A stretch of 64,000 bases of DNA from contig ML976674.1 in NCBI GenBank assembly GCA_010015655.1, positions 628,910 to 692,909 on the forward strand. Reading direction: 5' to 3'. A model generated the notes under the pieces. The model saw only the letters and a program-made list of their open reading frames with translations. It made no database searches and was not told the DNA's origin. Source of the DNA: Bimuria novae-zelandiae CBS 107.79 (Eukaryota > Ascomycota > Dothideomycetes > Pleosporales > Didymosphaeriaceae). Position 1 is the first letter of the stretch. Every line of letters starts with the position of its first letter. Shown here in pieces: positions 10,111 through 20,200 of this stretch. Made by a program: the position numbers and the translations under genes.

Positions 10111-11090
10111 TCAGTCTGCTTCCGTGCTCTTGTCTGTGGGTCGTGGCATGGCCAACACCAGCTGCGACTTCTTACTTAGCAGAAACCTGGAGAACTTCGC
10201 ATAATCGTCCGACGGCCGGACCTGGCACGTTTTCAGATGCTCTTGTAACCGACTTGCTGTGTAAATAATATCTTGCTCCAGCGTGTGCAGACATTTGCTG
10301 CAAAACACGCCGGTTTCCGACCCATCCATTGACACCCACGGCGCTACGACCATCAACATATCACGGCGACAACGCCGTGGCAGAAGGTGGGACGGCAGTA
10401 CCATGTGTTCTGGCTGTCTCGGTGATGCCAAGTACTCCCATCCGCCATACCGCGGAAGTTTGATGCCAGCCCCATTAACGGTGTACTGCACCCGTATATC
10501 TTCACTCGCATGTCCCGGAAATTTGACTTTTTCTTGGCCTTTTCTAGAAGCCCAATCCGCAGCAAACTTGCTGTCGTATAGAATATGCTCGCCCGTGACC
10601 TCAAAGGCGCAGTTGTACAAACCCCCAACAAAGGTAGCAGGTAGAAAGCGGCACGAAGGGATAGTAATAACCTCCGCTTCACTGTGCCGGTATTTCTTCA
10701 TCACTTCCCCCTTAGTTAAAGGTATTAGTCCCCATTATGCGCAGTGAAAGCACATGCGCTCAACTGTAGGCAGCCACACATATTGCCCTAACTACCCACA
10801 TAGTTCGCACTCCTTCTGTCGTACCTTTCCCCAGACCCTCCAGCAACGTAATGTGTACTTTAATCTGCACGGCCAGTATACCCTTAAGCACTTACGGAGT
10901 GTAAGTGACAAGGTCGCGGAATTTTAGCATATAGTCCACAATATTGTGCGCTTGTCGAATTGCGTTACAGAAGCGTATAAGGGCCACCAAAGGGAGTTCT
11001 TCGAGGACCAAAAGAAGTAGCTCGGATAGTAGCTTCCCGAGACGACCAAGCCTGCAAGATTTCGGTCTTAGATGTATGGGTGTGAGATCC
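10111..11090 (-). pseudogene. F-box protein with zinc-binding motifs, inactivated by stops and a frameshift
   Basis: The frame around 11050-10895 gives LLSELLLLVLEELPLVALIRF, an F-box, then FRDLVTYTP and a stop (TAA, 10892-10894). Coding similarity continues through it (VLKGILAVQIKVHITLLEGL), shifts frame near 10830, and resumes as RQKECELCG*LGQYVWLPTV and ERMCFHCA*WGLIPLTKGEV, with stops at 10792-10794 (TAG) and 10735-10737 (TAA). The intact tail (10704-10111) includes VFCSKCLHTL and HLKTC, another Cys/His cluster. CELCG..CFHC is the usual metal-binding pair after the F-box in fungal F-box proteins. The stops can be explained by C-to-T or G-to-A changes. The 5' end is uncertain. Confidence 0.65.
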
Positions 11091-11560
11091 AGCGGAAGCA
11101 AGAGTTGAAGGCTGGCGTTCGTCAACGGGTCGGGGGCGGCTTCACTGTGGATGTAAGAACTCATCGTGAGAGGCATCCTGTGTGCTGTGCGGTGGCAGAG
11201 CCCAGAGCGTGCGAGACTTATTTTTCTCAGCTGCTTGAAATGTTGGGCAGGCAGCCGTTTGGTCATGTGATGAGCGGGTACCCGTGGATCTCTGGCATTT
11301 GCCACCAGTCAGCGCTTCTGCGAACGTTAGACTCATAAGTACTGATGTGTGAATGATGCATCGTGCGGAGAAAATGCTAAGAGGAGGAGCGCACGGAATG
11401 TTCCTGGACCCCCCTTTCAACATGAAAAATCGAACAATGCTGTATCATAGCGTCGAAAATGTAGAGCAAATGAAGTTGAAACTGCTTTTGATTGGGTATC
11501 TTATCTAGTCGAATTCCAAAACGCCATTCCATGCAAGCCGAGATGTTCTTTCATTACAGT
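11091..11560. other. intergenic, no gene seen
   Basis: Upstream side of the F-box pseudogene and 3' side of the Hsh49 gene. No supported coding frame. Confidence 0.5.
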
Positions 11561-12520
11561 CTACCGTCCAAAGCCTGGAGGTGGAGGTGCAAAACCTGGT
11601 GGAGGTGCGCCTCCCGGGAAGCCTGGTGGCGGAGGATAGAAGTTGGCCGGAGGAGCACCGCTTGGAGGCCTAGCCGGAAGACCTGATGGTAGCGGTGGAA
11701 GGGACGGCGGAGCTTGAGACGGGACGCGAGGAGGTCCTCCATAGCCTGCCGGTCCATTCGGTGCACCGGGAACGCCGCGAGGTCCCGCAGGCGCTTGCGG
11801 GGCAGGTGCCTGGAAAAGATGTGCCGGTAGAGGCTGCACAGCGGGCGCCACGCCGTGAGCCTTTGCCTGCTTGGCGAGCATACGCTCCGCCTCGTCTCCG
11901 TGACGCGCGCCCTGGCCATCCTTCTTGTACGCGTATTGGACGGATATCTGCTTGCTCATCATGTACTGGCCGTGCATGTTCGCGATGGCCGCATCCGAGG
12001 CGTCGAAGTCGGCGTATGAGACGAAGCCATAGCCCTTCGAGATGTTGAATTCATCGCGCGCAATCTTGGGAGCACTGACAAGCTGTCCAAAGCGTAGGAA
12101 AGTGTCGTATAATGCCCGCTCGTCCACCATTGCATCCAGGTTACCGATGAACAGCTCGGCGCCCACTTCCACACTCTTCGCTTTGTCCGCAGAAGCTTTG
12201 TTCATGCGTATTGCCGTGTTGTAAAGTCGCGTTCCGTTGAGAATTGATATGACATAGTCGGCGTCCGACTCGGTTGCAAACTCGACGAAACCGAAGCCCT
12301 GGTGCTTGCCGTTGACACGATCCACGGGCATGTTGATGGTGCGCACACGGCCATGGTGGTTCATGAGCTCGGTCAGAAGCTGCTGCGTCACATCTTCGTG
12401 AATGTTGCCGACGTAGACGGTCGCTTCCTTGTTCTGCTCCCTGGCCAAAGTTAGTAGGCGCGATACAGATGTGGAAGTCGCGATTAGTACTGACCAGTGG
12501 CGCGTGGCAGGACCTGCCAT
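11561..12520 (-). CDS. HSH49: splicing factor 3b subunit 4 (SF3B4/Hsh49)
   Basis: RNA-binding subunit of SF3b in the U2 snRNP, contacting pre-mRNA near the branch site. Exons 12520-12495 and 12440-11561. The 54-bp intron (GTCAGT..GGCCAG, branch CTAAC) joins RHW to EQNKEATVYVGN, the family's conserved start. The protein has 301 residues. RRM1 spans about 14-90 (VYVGN; KHQGFGFVEF), RRM2 about 100-180 (LFIGNLD; SKGYGFVSYADFD). The C-terminus (about 205-301) is rich in Pro and Gly and ends PPPPGFGR, as in other SF3B4 proteins. Divergent from TOM7. Confidence 0.96.
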   Translation of the reverse strand: MAGPATRHWSVLIATSTSVSRLLTLAREQNKEATVYVGNIHEDVTQQLLTELMNHHGRVRTINMPVDRVNGKHQGFGFVEFATESDADYVISILNGTRLYNTAIRMNKASADKAKSVEVGAELFIGNLDAMVDERALYDTFLRFGQLVSAPKIARDEFNISKGYGFVSYADFDASDAAIANMHGQYMMSKQISVQYAYKKDGQGARHGDEAERMLAKQAKAHGVAPAVQPLPAHLFQAPAPQAPAGPRGVPGAPNGPAGYGGPPRVPSQAPPSLPPLPSGLPARPPSGAPPANFYPPPPGFPGGAPPPGFAPPPPGFGR

Positions 12521-12818
12521 GGCGGAGTTCACACAGTTGTATAATGACTAACGACCGAAGACGTGGTAGTCGTCCCAGGTGATACGTGCAAGCTGTTGCG
12601 AAGGCTGGTGGTGGTGTTGTTGTTGACGACGGCGAGCTCGAAAATTGAAGCTCCGCCAGGTAGCGGCTTGGCCGACGCGGTGGCACGTGCGCGAGCTCCG
12701 CGAAACTTTCAGGCGAAGAGCATCGCATTCATCGCCCATCAAACAGGAACCGCCATCACACCACAGCCCCGACGGAACTCTCACCCCTTCGATCGCCGCT
12801 TCCTCCGACCCATCCACC
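12521..12818. promoter_or_regulatory. bidirectional promoter between HSH49 and TOM7
   Basis: The two start codons are 298 bp apart on opposite strands. No TATA-like box stands out, which fits housekeeping genes. Confidence 0.6.
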
Positions 12819-13097
12819 ATGTTCCAACTCTCCGAAGAGTCCAAGGTCCGTATCTTCTATCCCGTCACTCAATTGTCTACTCACTCGCATCCAGGAGCGC
12901 ATTGCCCGCATCATCGACGTCTCCCGCGTCGCGATCCACTACGGCTACCTCCCTCTGATTCTCTATCTCGGATACTCTCGGAGCGAGCCGAAGCCGTCGC
13001 TCATCCGGTGAGTGCCGTTCCGAGCTGCTGGTCCCCGGGGGCTGCAGAGCGGTGAAGGCTGACCGCAACCTACAGACTCTTCTCTCCTCTTGCGTAA
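12819..13097 (+). CDS. TOM7: mitochondrial import receptor subunit Tom7
   Basis: Small tail-anchored subunit of the TOM complex in the mitochondrial outer membrane. Three exons: 12819-12845, 12895-13007 and 13076-13097, introns 49 and 68 bp. The product is 53 residues: [17 protein letters not shown], then the single hydrophobic segment [14 protein letters not shown], then [15 protein letters not shown]. The [12 protein letters not shown] and PSLIRL blocks are family hallmarks. No single exon is long enough to stand out, so the gene is easily missed. Shares its promoter region with HSH49. Confidence 0.95.
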
Positions 13098-13926
13098 ACA
13101 TCACGAATCGGCATATATTGCATTGGGTATCGAGGGCTGAGAGGCGCTCGCTGTATATTACCGTACCATTATAATCCGGCGCAACTGTCATCATGGGTCA
13201 TGGATAGACGGGAGCAAAGACGGCAGAGCCTCGTCTATCCGGTTGTCGGATTCTCCTCTTTCTTGCGCGCACTTGTCCTCTCCATGTTTCGGCAGTCCAC
13301 ACGTGGAGCACGTTCCGAGCATGTAGTCTAATGCACGAAATTCAATGGATGCAGCACGCAACAAAACGCGTGGCATGTGGCTTTTACTAGACCTGTATAC
13401 TACTTCTTAGTCTGCCTCGTAATGCTATCGCCGGACGTAGGCGACGCCTTCCGCAACCCAAAGTGTGCCCCAATAAGACTACCATGCCTGTTCTCGTGCT
13501 GCGCCCTAGCACTGCAGGAGTACGCGGAGACACCAATAACCGCTCCCTCTTAGCCCCACGTGTTGCCAAACAATATCTCGGCCCGCCCTCGACCGCATCT
13601 TCAAAACGCGAGCTCAAGCATCAGTCAGAGAGCATCCTGACCGTCAGGATGGACCCGAACCAGCCCTGCAAAAGCCTAGACGGTTCCCACGGTCAGAGGC
13701 TTGCACCCCAAGCTCCGTGCGCTTTTGACAGTTGCCATGCACATGCCCCCACGCGACTCACACCTACGTATATCGCTCCTCTTCACCATATCATTGCCTT
13801 TCCTGCTATCCAGAACCACTGAAACGACCCAGCAACCGTGGAAAGTGAATCGTGCCACCCCTGCTGAACTCGCACGAATCCATTTCAGCCGCTATCCAGT
13901 TCGCCCATGCAGCGCCAGCGACCAGG
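13098..13926. other. intergenic and 5' region of the next gene
   Basis: Between TOM7 and the plus-strand gene starting at 13927. Several open frames exist on both strands but none shows recognisable motifs. Confidence 0.5.
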
Positions 13927-16271
13927 ATGACGGTCCCCAGCATCGGCGATATTTTGATACTGTCCCAAACAACATGGAAGATCGGGCGTGCCTTTACTGC
14001 GGGTCGGACCCACTCACCCACCGAATTCTACGACGTCGAGGTGGAGATTAATGCTCTCGCCAAAGCTCTCAAGTTACTTGCCGAGGCCCTTTTTGCTGAA
14101 TCCGAGGACAGCCTGCTCAAGCAAGCAGACATCCGGACTCAGGATGGAATGGCCACCATCATTAACTCTTGCTCGCGGGCGGTCCACGACCTGGAATCCC
14201 TTCTGGATCAGTATCAGGTAGTCAGGAAGACTCGCAACTCGGGTGGGTTTGCCGTGGAAAGGTCGTGGAGCGATATGGTCCTGGCCCAGTACAAGACCAT
14301 GATGTGGACCACCGATGGAGGATCTCTCCAGAACCTGCGATATCTGCTCCAAATGCACGCAAACACGATTAATCTTACGATGCGAGCTGTGCAGAGGTAC
14401 TACCTGGACGCTGTTAAATTCGCGCTTACATTGCTAATCGTTATAGCAAATCACTAGCACATCTCGAAAGCGTAGTCAATCCGATCGCTGAGCAGGTGGA
14501 CAGTATCCAGCATCGGACACGCACTCTCAGCCAACAACTAGATGAGGCCAACCGCATCGTGAAAGACATTGCAAGCCGGTCGCACCTGCCTCCTACACCA
14601 AATACGATGGCCGGCTCGCCAGAAGCCACTCCAGGTAACTCACTGCAACCACTACAGTCATCAAAAACTCCTCCGGAGCATTATTCGGCAGCGGAATTCT
14701 TCCCTAAGCGGCAAAACTCGACGAGGTCCATTCGCCCTCAGTCTCCGCCCCCCACGTATGGCTCGCCGGAGATGTCCGCGCCTTCTTCTCCTCCCAGGTC
14801 AACCTTATCCTCTCCACAGGTAGCTCGAAAACGCATACCCGAGTTCAGTGTCGGTGGCCCAGGATCACGCTACTCTGCCGTGAGCACAGCGTCCTCCGAT
14901 GGAGATTCTAGCCATGACTCCAAAGCGCCCCTCCGATACGCATACCTATCTCGACACCCGTCCACCAAAGGCCCCAGTCTTGCCAAGTCAGTGGCAGAAC
15001 GAGAGGCGCGCTATAAGCCAGACTCCGGTGTGTTCTCTCCCATGCTTCCGCCACCAACCATGAGCCTTCCACCACTCCCTGATGTCGATGCAGGTGCCAG
15101 CGCGAGTGACGCAGCTTCTCTAATGTCAGGACTGAGCTTAGGGAACCACGCACAGTCCCAATCCACAGAATCAGAGATCAAGCAGCTGCATCGCAGTTCA
15201 ATGACATTGATTCAAAAAGAGCAGTTCGAGAAGGCGGCGTTCCGGAACGCGGCTATTCTATGCGACGTGTAAGCCCCCTCTCCCACATCTCACGCCCACA
15301 AGCCTTCAATCCACACTCATCTGACCACCTCCCACAGCCGCGGCACCACCGTCGAATACGCCCAACAAGTCTCCCCCTCCCCCGACTCCCCCACCGTCTC
15401 CATGATCACCGCCTGCGACGACTGCCGCATCGCCGTAGTCCGCAAGCGCGAGCCCATGCCCGACGCGCACGACGACATCCGCATCATGACGTCTATCTGG
15501 GTCTTCAGCGCCGACAACACGGTGCGTCTCGAGCTCAAAATGGTGGATGGAGAAATGTATGTCCCCTACTCGAGCTACTTCAGCCCGACCAAGATCTCCA
15601 TCACGGTACCGTGCGAGCTCAAGTTTCACGATGTGCGGTACGGCCAGCGCGTGCAGCGGAGTGTGAAGACGAATTGGATTAATTATGTGTTTGATGAGGC
15701 GCAAAGTAAGGCTTTTCCCCTCTCTTTATTTTTCTCGCTCTCATAATCTTTTTCCCAGCGTGGGACAGGAAGTGAGCTAATAGGAGCAGGCGCAGCACTC
15801 TTCCAAAACGAGCTCATGGGCCGCACCCTCCTCGCGACCTACCGCACGCTCAAAACCCTCCGCCTGCACGACGGCCTGAGCGGCGCCTTCGCCTACGCCG
15901 AGCAAATGTGCGGCATGGAAACCCTGCGCATCTGGGAAGACGCAGATACCCTCGCCGTCATTGCGCTCATACACTTTTCCCCGCAGTTCCGTGGCGGGTA
16001 TCTCGCTTTTTACCTCAACGACGCAGCGGCCCCGGTGAGGGTGAAGGATGAAGGCGGCAAAGGGGTGAAGATCAGGGGGTTGAGGGTGCCGATAGAGGGG
16101 AAGAGGAAGGATAGCGTGACGGATAAGGGGAGGGGGGAGGAGAAGAAGAGGTTGGTTACGGGCGCGAGGGTCGAATTTGCGAATGAGGTGGAGAAAGGGG
16201 ATTTTTTGGCGTTGGTGAGGGAGGTGCAGAGGGAGATGAGGGAGTTGCCGGGGTTGGCGGGTGTCAATTAG
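13927..16271 (+). CDS. conserved fungal protein with STAND-like N-terminal helical domain, function unknown
   Basis: Four exons: 13927-14396, 14447-15268, 15338-15705 and 15790-16271 (introns 50, 69 and 84 bp), 713 residues. It begins MTVPSIGDILILSQTTWKIG and continues with INALAKALKLLAEALF, the helical start shared by many fungal N-terminal-domain proteins. The middle (about 200-430) is Ser/Pro-rich and probably disordered, with phosphorylation-type SP sites. The C-terminal half is a folded domain with CDDCRIAVVRKRE, SIWVFSADNTVRLELK, FRGGYLAFYLND and a last helix DFLALVREVQREMREL. I do not recognise a characterised homologue. An upstream in-frame ATG at 13852 exists; I chose 13927 because conservation starts there. 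Confidence 0.8.
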
Positions 16272-17148
16272 CGTTTTTTTTCCCTGTGTTGTGGGGATTT
16301 TGGAAGATGGGGTTGGTATTGTGTGTATGATTTGCATGGTTGGTCCCATTCGAGGCTTGGTGGGTCGGCGACGGCGAGCACCGTTGTTTAGCGTTCACGC
16401 GGCATGGTCATAGACCCCATTCAGCATTCCTTTTTTTTTTTTCTTGTGCCAACTTCTGCACTTGCAGCGAATACAAAGCGTGCCGTGGAATTACGCAACC
16501 ACTTCACGCGGACTTGTTACAGTGACTGTCGCTGCTCTTCAGCAGGGAGCATACCATATCGCGTGCATGTCAACCGCGCCTCTCCCGTCTTCCAGTGCTC
16601 CTACTCGCCGGGTGGGTGGGTGCGTCGTCGTCGAGCGTTGCAACTCGCTACCCACTGCAGCATTACTATCTCGACGACGAACTCGCGGAGGACTTTCCAT
16701 GAGTAGGGCATCGTCCTCTTCTACCACTACTACTACCTATGCGCCTAATAAAACTCCGGTCTTGGAATGAGATACGCTGCTGTGCCATGATACTTGTAAA
16801 GCTTGAACGTATGTTGCTCTGAACAGGATTTGGGGTTTGCTGCGTTGGAGATGTTGGGAAGAGTGAGGAATAGGTATTCAAATAGGGGGTGGTTAGAGGA
16901 GAGGTGTGCGGGGTGTGCGAAGGGAGGTGTAGAAAGGAGGAGAGGGTAGAGAGGGAATGTTTGTGAGGTCGTCGAGGGAGGATGAGGAAGCTGGAAGGAT
17001 GCTGGATTGGCGCAAGTAGGGTGTCAATATTAAGTGCGTCGGCGCTTCACACACTGACGCGATCAAGCTGTGACTCTAAAAACCTTTGCAGATCGCTACG
17101 TCGTTTGTTGTGACTATCCTTTGCATATCTACAAGATTCACTCTGCAC

Positions 17149-17149
<1 letters not shown>
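16272..17149. other. intergenic between convergent genes
   Basis: 3' side of the plus-strand gene and of the GH3 pseudogene. Contains a T-run at about 16430-16442. No gene supported. Confidence 0.55.
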
Positions 17150-17190
<41 letters not shown>

Positions 17191-17205
17191 NNNNNNNNNN
17201 NNNNN
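17150..17205. repeat. 41-base poly-C run followed by a 15-N gap
   Basis: Unbroken C from 17150 to 17190, then N to 17205. Either a true homopolymer that stopped sequencing or an assembly artefact at a scaffold join. Confidence 0.9.
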
Positions 17206-17265
17206 CGTCCAAACGCACACACGCCCGATCCAGCATCCACCTAGACCGTAACTAACACTTTACCC

Positions 17266-20200
17266 CTAAAATCGCTTGATCCCACCGTCCCAAAAACTAA
17301 CATCCCTCCTCAACTCAAACGAAACCCTCTTCTCCTCCCCCTTCCCCAGCCCAACCTTCTTGAACCCCCTAAGCTGCCTCTTCGGCTGCTGCGCCTCAGC
17401 CGGATAATCCACATATAGCTGCGCGACCTCCGCGCCAGCACGGTCGCCCGTGTTAGTTAGCGTGACGTCGATGCTGAGAACCGTGTCGAAGAGATCTTTT
17501 TTACTGCCAAGCGTGGGGACGCCGGTGGGGCACGTATTATTCAACGCAGCACTGTCAATACTATTGAGCTTAATGTCCGAGTATGTGAATGTAGTGTATG
17601 ACAATCCGTATCCAAAAGGGTACCTTGATGTTATATTAAACTTGTCGAAGTGCCTGTAATCGATGTATACGCTCTCGTCAAAGGCGCAGTCCGCCTCGTA
17701 ACAAACCCCCACAGGGTAATCTTTCTCGTCCTTCGCGATAGTGTGGATGAGGCGGGCGCTGGGATTAACCTCGCCGTAGAGCACGTCTGCAATCGCGTTT
17801 CCGGATTCCTGGCCTAGAAGCCCGCCGTAGAGCACGGCAGTCACATTTTAGTGCTCGATCCAGGCTTTCATGAGGTGCGGGCTGACGGTGCTGACGACGA
17901 CGATGGTTTTAGCGCAGTCCGAGGCGACAGCCGTAACCATGGCGTCTTGGGCGGCGTTGGAGAGCTCGGTGCGGTCGGCGCCTTCGCCGGAGAAGGCGTT
18001 GAGGAAGACGAGGCATGCGTCGGAGTCGGCGGTGTAGTTGGTGAAGGAAGGGGAGATGGACGTGCCGGACTGGCCGATACCGGCGGGGATGCCGCCTCCA
18101 CTGCCGGGAGCACCGATCCCGCCGCTGAAGCCACCGCGGCTAGAGGAGGAGTATGTGTCGTCCATGATCCACCAGAGCATAGACCCGTCATCGATAGCAC
18201 AATTCATGATGCTCTGGTACGGCGTGACGACATAGCTGAGCGAGAGTTGAGCAGAGCCAGACCCCGAGACAAGATGGCCCTGGTAGGGAGCAGAGCTGGC
18301 AACAAGCAAGTCAATCAAGTTGAGGTGAATTACTTGATTAATTAACCGATATGGTGGCTTTTGCTTGACTTAATTAACTTAATGGCGTAAATTAGGCTCG
18401 ATTTATTAACTTAATTAACTTAATTAATAACTTTGCTAAGCTAATTAAGGGTAATTAACTACCGTAGATCTTATAGATAGTCTCTAGCTTATTAGGAGTG
18501 ATAGCGTTGGTATATTAATTATTTACTATTATTATAGGCTTTAAGCTAAGGCGCTTCTAGCTACGTAGTAATTATAGCGTAGATAGAAGATCTACCTTTA
18601 TGCATAATTGTCTCGTCTCTAATAAATTACCTAACTCTAAGAAGGTCCTCTCATAATTAGTAGCAGCGGCGGGGATACTAAAGATATTAAGAGTAAAGCG
18701 TAATAAGACAGGATACTTATTAGTCTTGCCTATTTAATAGAGTAGCGGGTTACGCGTAAATAGGGAGTCCTCTAGCATAGGTAGTTTAATTATCCACCGC
18801 TTAAACTTATCACGGCGGAGGACTGGGCGGGCGTTGTTACCTTGTAGGGTGGCTCTCACAAAGTCTAACTAGCTACTAGATAGCCTAGTACGTGCCTTCT
18901 TTAGTAGAGGCTCTAGCGTACTAATAGGAGATACGGCATCTTTGAACTCTAACCATAAGCGTTAAAAGCTAACGTGGTAATTATCTAGCCAGCCTTTATA
19001 GGTGTGACACCCCTTATAGAGATCCTCGTCGTAATTAAGCGGTATAGCCTATATCTTATCTATAAGGCCTTTTATGTGTGGGTAGAGATAGCAAGCCACG
19101 TAATATGCCGGGGCGTTCTTTAGCTTGCGCAGGTACTTAAGGATCTTTATATAAGCTATATTATAGGTGGCTTTTATGTAGTCCTCTAGGGCATTAACGT
19201 TATTAAAGTTAACGTTATTATATTAAAAGAGCATCTTGTTAAGGGTAGTGGCAAGCTATAAGAGCGTAGGGAGAACCTCTTATATTGCACCTAACGTGCT
19301 AGCCACGCCCCTGCCCTCTATATAAATAGTGGCTTCTTTAAATAGTTGTAAGATCCTTTAGTACTCTATAATTATCGCCTAGTCCTTAGTAGTAAGGCTA
19401 TCTTCTTTAATAAACTAACGTTACTTAATATTAAGCATATTATTACGTTATTAGGTGCTATAGCAATAATACTTAATAAGTTTATAATTAATATAATTAT
19501 TAAAGGGTGCGCGGAGCTCGAGCGCGCGCGTAAAATAGTTATAATAAGAATTTTATTTTATTTTTACTAGCTTAATAATCTCTAACGTCTTTAGCTTATT
19601 ATTACTACCTAATTAGGCGTTGTGGGTTACCTAATACTATTTAAAAAGCTAGCGAGCTTGAGAGGTGCAGATAAAGACAACGACGTTAATAAGTACGCCT
19701 AATAGGCTAGCCTGCTACTACTCCTTAAGAAACGCTATCTTATTATTAAAATACTTATTTACGTTATTAAAGGCGTTGCAATCTTTACTAAAGATAATTT
19801 ATTAGGCCGCGAGGTTAATTATATAGCAGGCGTAACATAGACGCTAATAGTAAGCGTTAAAGTTATATTTAATAGCTAGGGCGTTAATCGTAGCGTCGTT
19901 ATTAGTAGTATTATTAAGGATAAAGTAACCTAAGCTATAGGTAAATATTTTAAAACTTTTAAGCGTGGCGTTAATAATAGCAGCAATATTAGCGCCTGTA
20001 TATTAGCCTATTAGTAATAGTAGGCCTAATACGTAATCGCGAGGGTTACTATCGCTATTAAGATAGTAGACGTAGATACCTATTAGCGCCTGTTTATTAC
20101 CTGTTAACGTCTAATTATTAAAGGAGATATAGATGGCCAATCGCGCGTCTTATAGATAATTAATAATAGCAGGTATATAAGACTTGTACTCCGCAATTAT

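Noticed and set aside
15306..16349. Minus-strand frames under the 713-residue gene
   Set aside because: Antisense of exons 3 and 4; the plus strand has consistent splicing and coding pattern.
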